Source: Bacillota bacterium (GTDB taxonomy: Bacteria; Bacillota; Clostridia; Lachnospirales; Lachnospiraceae). From it: a stretch of 64,000 nt of DNA. The position numbers and the translations under genes were made by a program. The stretch spans positions 124,001 to 188,000 of the forward strand of contig JAEWCQ010000033.1 of assembly GCA_023390555.1 (NCBI GenBank). Direction: 5' to 3'. Of this stretch, positions 62,482 to 64,000 are shown piece by piece (position 1 is the stretch's first letter; the number at the start of each line of letters is the position of its first letter). The notes below the pieces were generated by a model that was not told where the DNA came from, searched no databases, and was given only the letters and a program-made list of their open reading frames with translations.

Positions 62482-63129
62482 ATGAGGATAGTAAAAGAAG
62501 CAGAAGAACGCAGAAATGAAATACTGGACGCAGCGGATGCGCTTTTTGGTCAGAAGGGCTTTGACAGAACAAGTACAAACGATATTCTTGAAAAGGTCGG
62601 AATTGCACGGGGAACGCTGTATTATCACTTCAAATCAAAGGAGGATATTATGGATGCGCTGATCGATCGGTATAATATCCGGCTTTTAAGTACCGCGCAG
62701 GAAATTGCGGCAGACACCAGTATACCCGTAATCGAGCGCATTTTCCGCGTTGTCATGTCACTGAACATCAGCGAGGGGAACGGCAAGGAAATTATAGAGC
62801 ACATACACAGGCCGCAAAACGCGCTTATGCATCAGAAAATACAAAAGGTGATCATGAAAGGTGTTACGCCGATACTGACGGGAATCATACGTGAGGGCAT
62901 TGAACAGGGACTTTTCAGTACACCTTACCCGTATGAATGCATGGAAATGGTTGTGGCATACATGAATACGGTCTCTGATGATGATATGGAAAACAAGACG
63001 AACGGGCAGCTCGCCGCACATATGCAGGGATTTATTTTCAACGTGGAAAGGCTGCTTGGTACCGAAAGCGGAAGCCTGATGTGCATGCTGCAGATGTTCG
63101 ACAACGGAGCTGGAGGCAGCAATGAATGA
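62482..63129 (+). CDS. TetR/AcrR regulator of an MFS transporter
   Basis: A 215-aa TetR protein with EILDAADALFGQKGFDRTSTNDILEKVGIARGTLYYHFKSKEDIM. Its stop overlaps the MFS start by 8 bases. The operator between promoter and gene suggests autorepression of the whole unit. Base composition is richer in GC than the genes at 49-54 kb. Confidence 0.92.
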   Translation: MRIVKEAEERRNEILDAADALFGQKGFDRTSTNDILEKVGIARGTLYYHFKSKEDIMDALIDRYNIRLLSTAQEIAADTSIPVIERIFRVVMSLNISEGNGKEIIEHIHRPQNALMHQKIQKVIMKGVTPILTGIIREGIEQGLFSTPYPYECMEMVVAYMNTVSDDDMENKTNGQLAAHMQGFIFNVERLLGTESGSLMCMLQMFDNGAGGSNE

Positions 63130-64000
63130 TGCGGGAAACTCATTCAAAAAATTTCTTCTCTTGTGGTCTGGGCAGCTTATTTCATCTATCGGAAGCGGGC
63201 TTACGTCGTTCGGGCTTGGGGTTTATGTTTTTAACCAGACAGGAAAAGCATCGGCAATGGCTCTTGTGACCTTGCTGGCATTTATGCCGTCGCTTCTTTT
63301 CAGTGTCGTGGCAGGGGTGCTTGCGGACCGCTATGACCGCAGGATATTAATGGTGCTGGGCGACAGCCTTTCTACGGTGGGACTTTTCTTCATTTTAATT
63401 TGTATGTTTCAAGGAGAAGTACGGCTGTGGCAGATTTGCACAGGAGTTACGGTAAGCTCGGTGTTTTCATCGCTGCTTGAACCCGCATACAAAGCTACGG
63501 TTACGGATTTGCTTACCAGGGAGCAGTACACAAAGGCAAGCGGGCTTGTTCAGGTTGCAGGCTCGGCAAAATATCTGATTTCGCCGGTCATTGCGGGATT
63601 TCTGCTCGCCGTCTCGGATATAAAGCTGCTGCTTGTAATCGACATCTGCACATTCTTTGTAACCGTTACTTCCACGCTTGCTGTGCGCAGAGGTCTTGCT
63701 TGCGGAACCTGCGAACAGGCGAAATCGTTTATCCGCGAATGCAGAGACGGATGGAATGCTGTTTCTGGAAACAGAGGCGTGCTCGTGCTTGTCATAATGG
63801 CATCGGTGCTGACATTTTTCCTTGGATTTGTAGAAACGCTTTCCATGCCGATGATACTTACCTTTGCAAGCAGTTCCGCAGCAGGAACGATTGAAACAAT
63901 TGTTGCTTCCGGAATGCTTGTGTCAAGTGTGCTGCTGGGAATTCTGCAGATAAAAAAGGGCTATGTAAAAATGCTTTCGATCTCGCTGTTTTGTGAAGGA
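63122..64000 (+). CDS. MFS transporter, 5' part
   Basis: The frame begins at ATG 63122 inside the TetR stop region and is open to the right edge (about 293 residues visible). It shows MFS features: LLLWSGQLISSIGSGLTSFG, VVAGVLADRYDRRILMVLGD (the A-like loop motif) and EPAYKATVTDLLTREQY, with about seven to eight transmembrane helices visible. It resembles the enterobactin exporter/MFS_3 group. It is co-transcribed with the TetR regulator. The C-terminal third lies outside the window. Confidence 0.9.
   Translation, partial: MNDAGNSFKKFLLLWSGQLISSIGSGLTSFGLGVYVFNQTGKASAMALVTLLAFMPSLLFSVVAGVLADRYDRRILMVLGDSLSTVGLFFILICMFQGEVRLWQICTGVTVSSVFSSLLEPAYKATVTDLLTREQYTKASGLVQVAGSAKYLISPVIAGFLLAVSDIKLLLVIDICTFFVTVTSTLAVRRGLACGTCEQAKSFIRECRDGWNAVSGNRGVLVLVIMASVLTFFLGFVETLSMPMILTFASSSAAGTIETIVASGMLVSSVLLGILQIKKGYVKMLSISLFCEG

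Noticed and set aside
1..64000. CRISPR arrays, intact transposases, tRNA or rRNA genes
   Set aside because: None seen when reading the whole window on both strands.

Overview
The window looks like chromosomal DNA from a low-to-moderate GC, endospore-lineage Firmicute, most likely Lachnospiraceae (Clostridia). The evidence is the long-form PRPP synthetase, the GlgC/GlgD pair, SpoVG, a YtvI-like sporulation membrane protein, DnaD/DnaI-type primosome proteins, a SAM-I riboswitch in front of metK, and strong SigA-type promoters with GGAGG ribosome sites. No rRNA, tRNA, CRISPR array or intact insertion sequence was seen.

Bases 1-33,350 are mostly conserved core genome. A minus-strand polyamine operon (speD, Arg/Lys decarboxylase, speE, speB and the start of a carboxyspermidine dehydrogenase) sits behind a roughly 390-nt, hairpin-rich leader that ends in an intrinsic terminator directly against the speD ribosome site. 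Next come prs, a helicase-loader/DnaD pair whose upstream region carries abutting DnaA boxes, murC, glgCD, spoVG, a GlmU lacking its acetyltransferase half, pth, mfd, a PrsA-like lipoprotein, shikimate kinase, murA, an HD-GYP phosphodiesterase, SAM-I riboswitch-metK, a two-component system, an RluA-type enzyme, a YtvI-like protein, a glycosyltransferase, a DMT exporter and two 23S rRNA methyltransferases. One of these methyltransferases has an N-terminal tail made of seven 18-bp tandem repeats.

Bases 33,350-64,000 are an accessory, regulator-dense region. It contains a GGDEF protein, a decayed EamA transporter gene, four TetR, one MarR, one MerR and one AraC regulator, an ABC-F protein, MATE and MFS exporters, an FtsX-type ABC transporter with its own two-component system, an epoxide hydrolase, an extra RsmH, a DbpA-like helicase and several small orphan proteins. 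Most regulators have a recognisable promoter overlapped by a dyad operator, so each unit looks like an autonomous, self-regulated cassette. Two of these cassettes pair a TetR regulator with a stand-alone condensation-domain (HHxxxDG) acyltransferase of unknown product, and both have operators built from doubled TAAC-N3/4-GTTA dyads.

The strongest candidates for something undescribed are the structured speD leader, the DnaA-box arrays beside the primosome genes, and the repeated TetR plus condensation-domain cassette.
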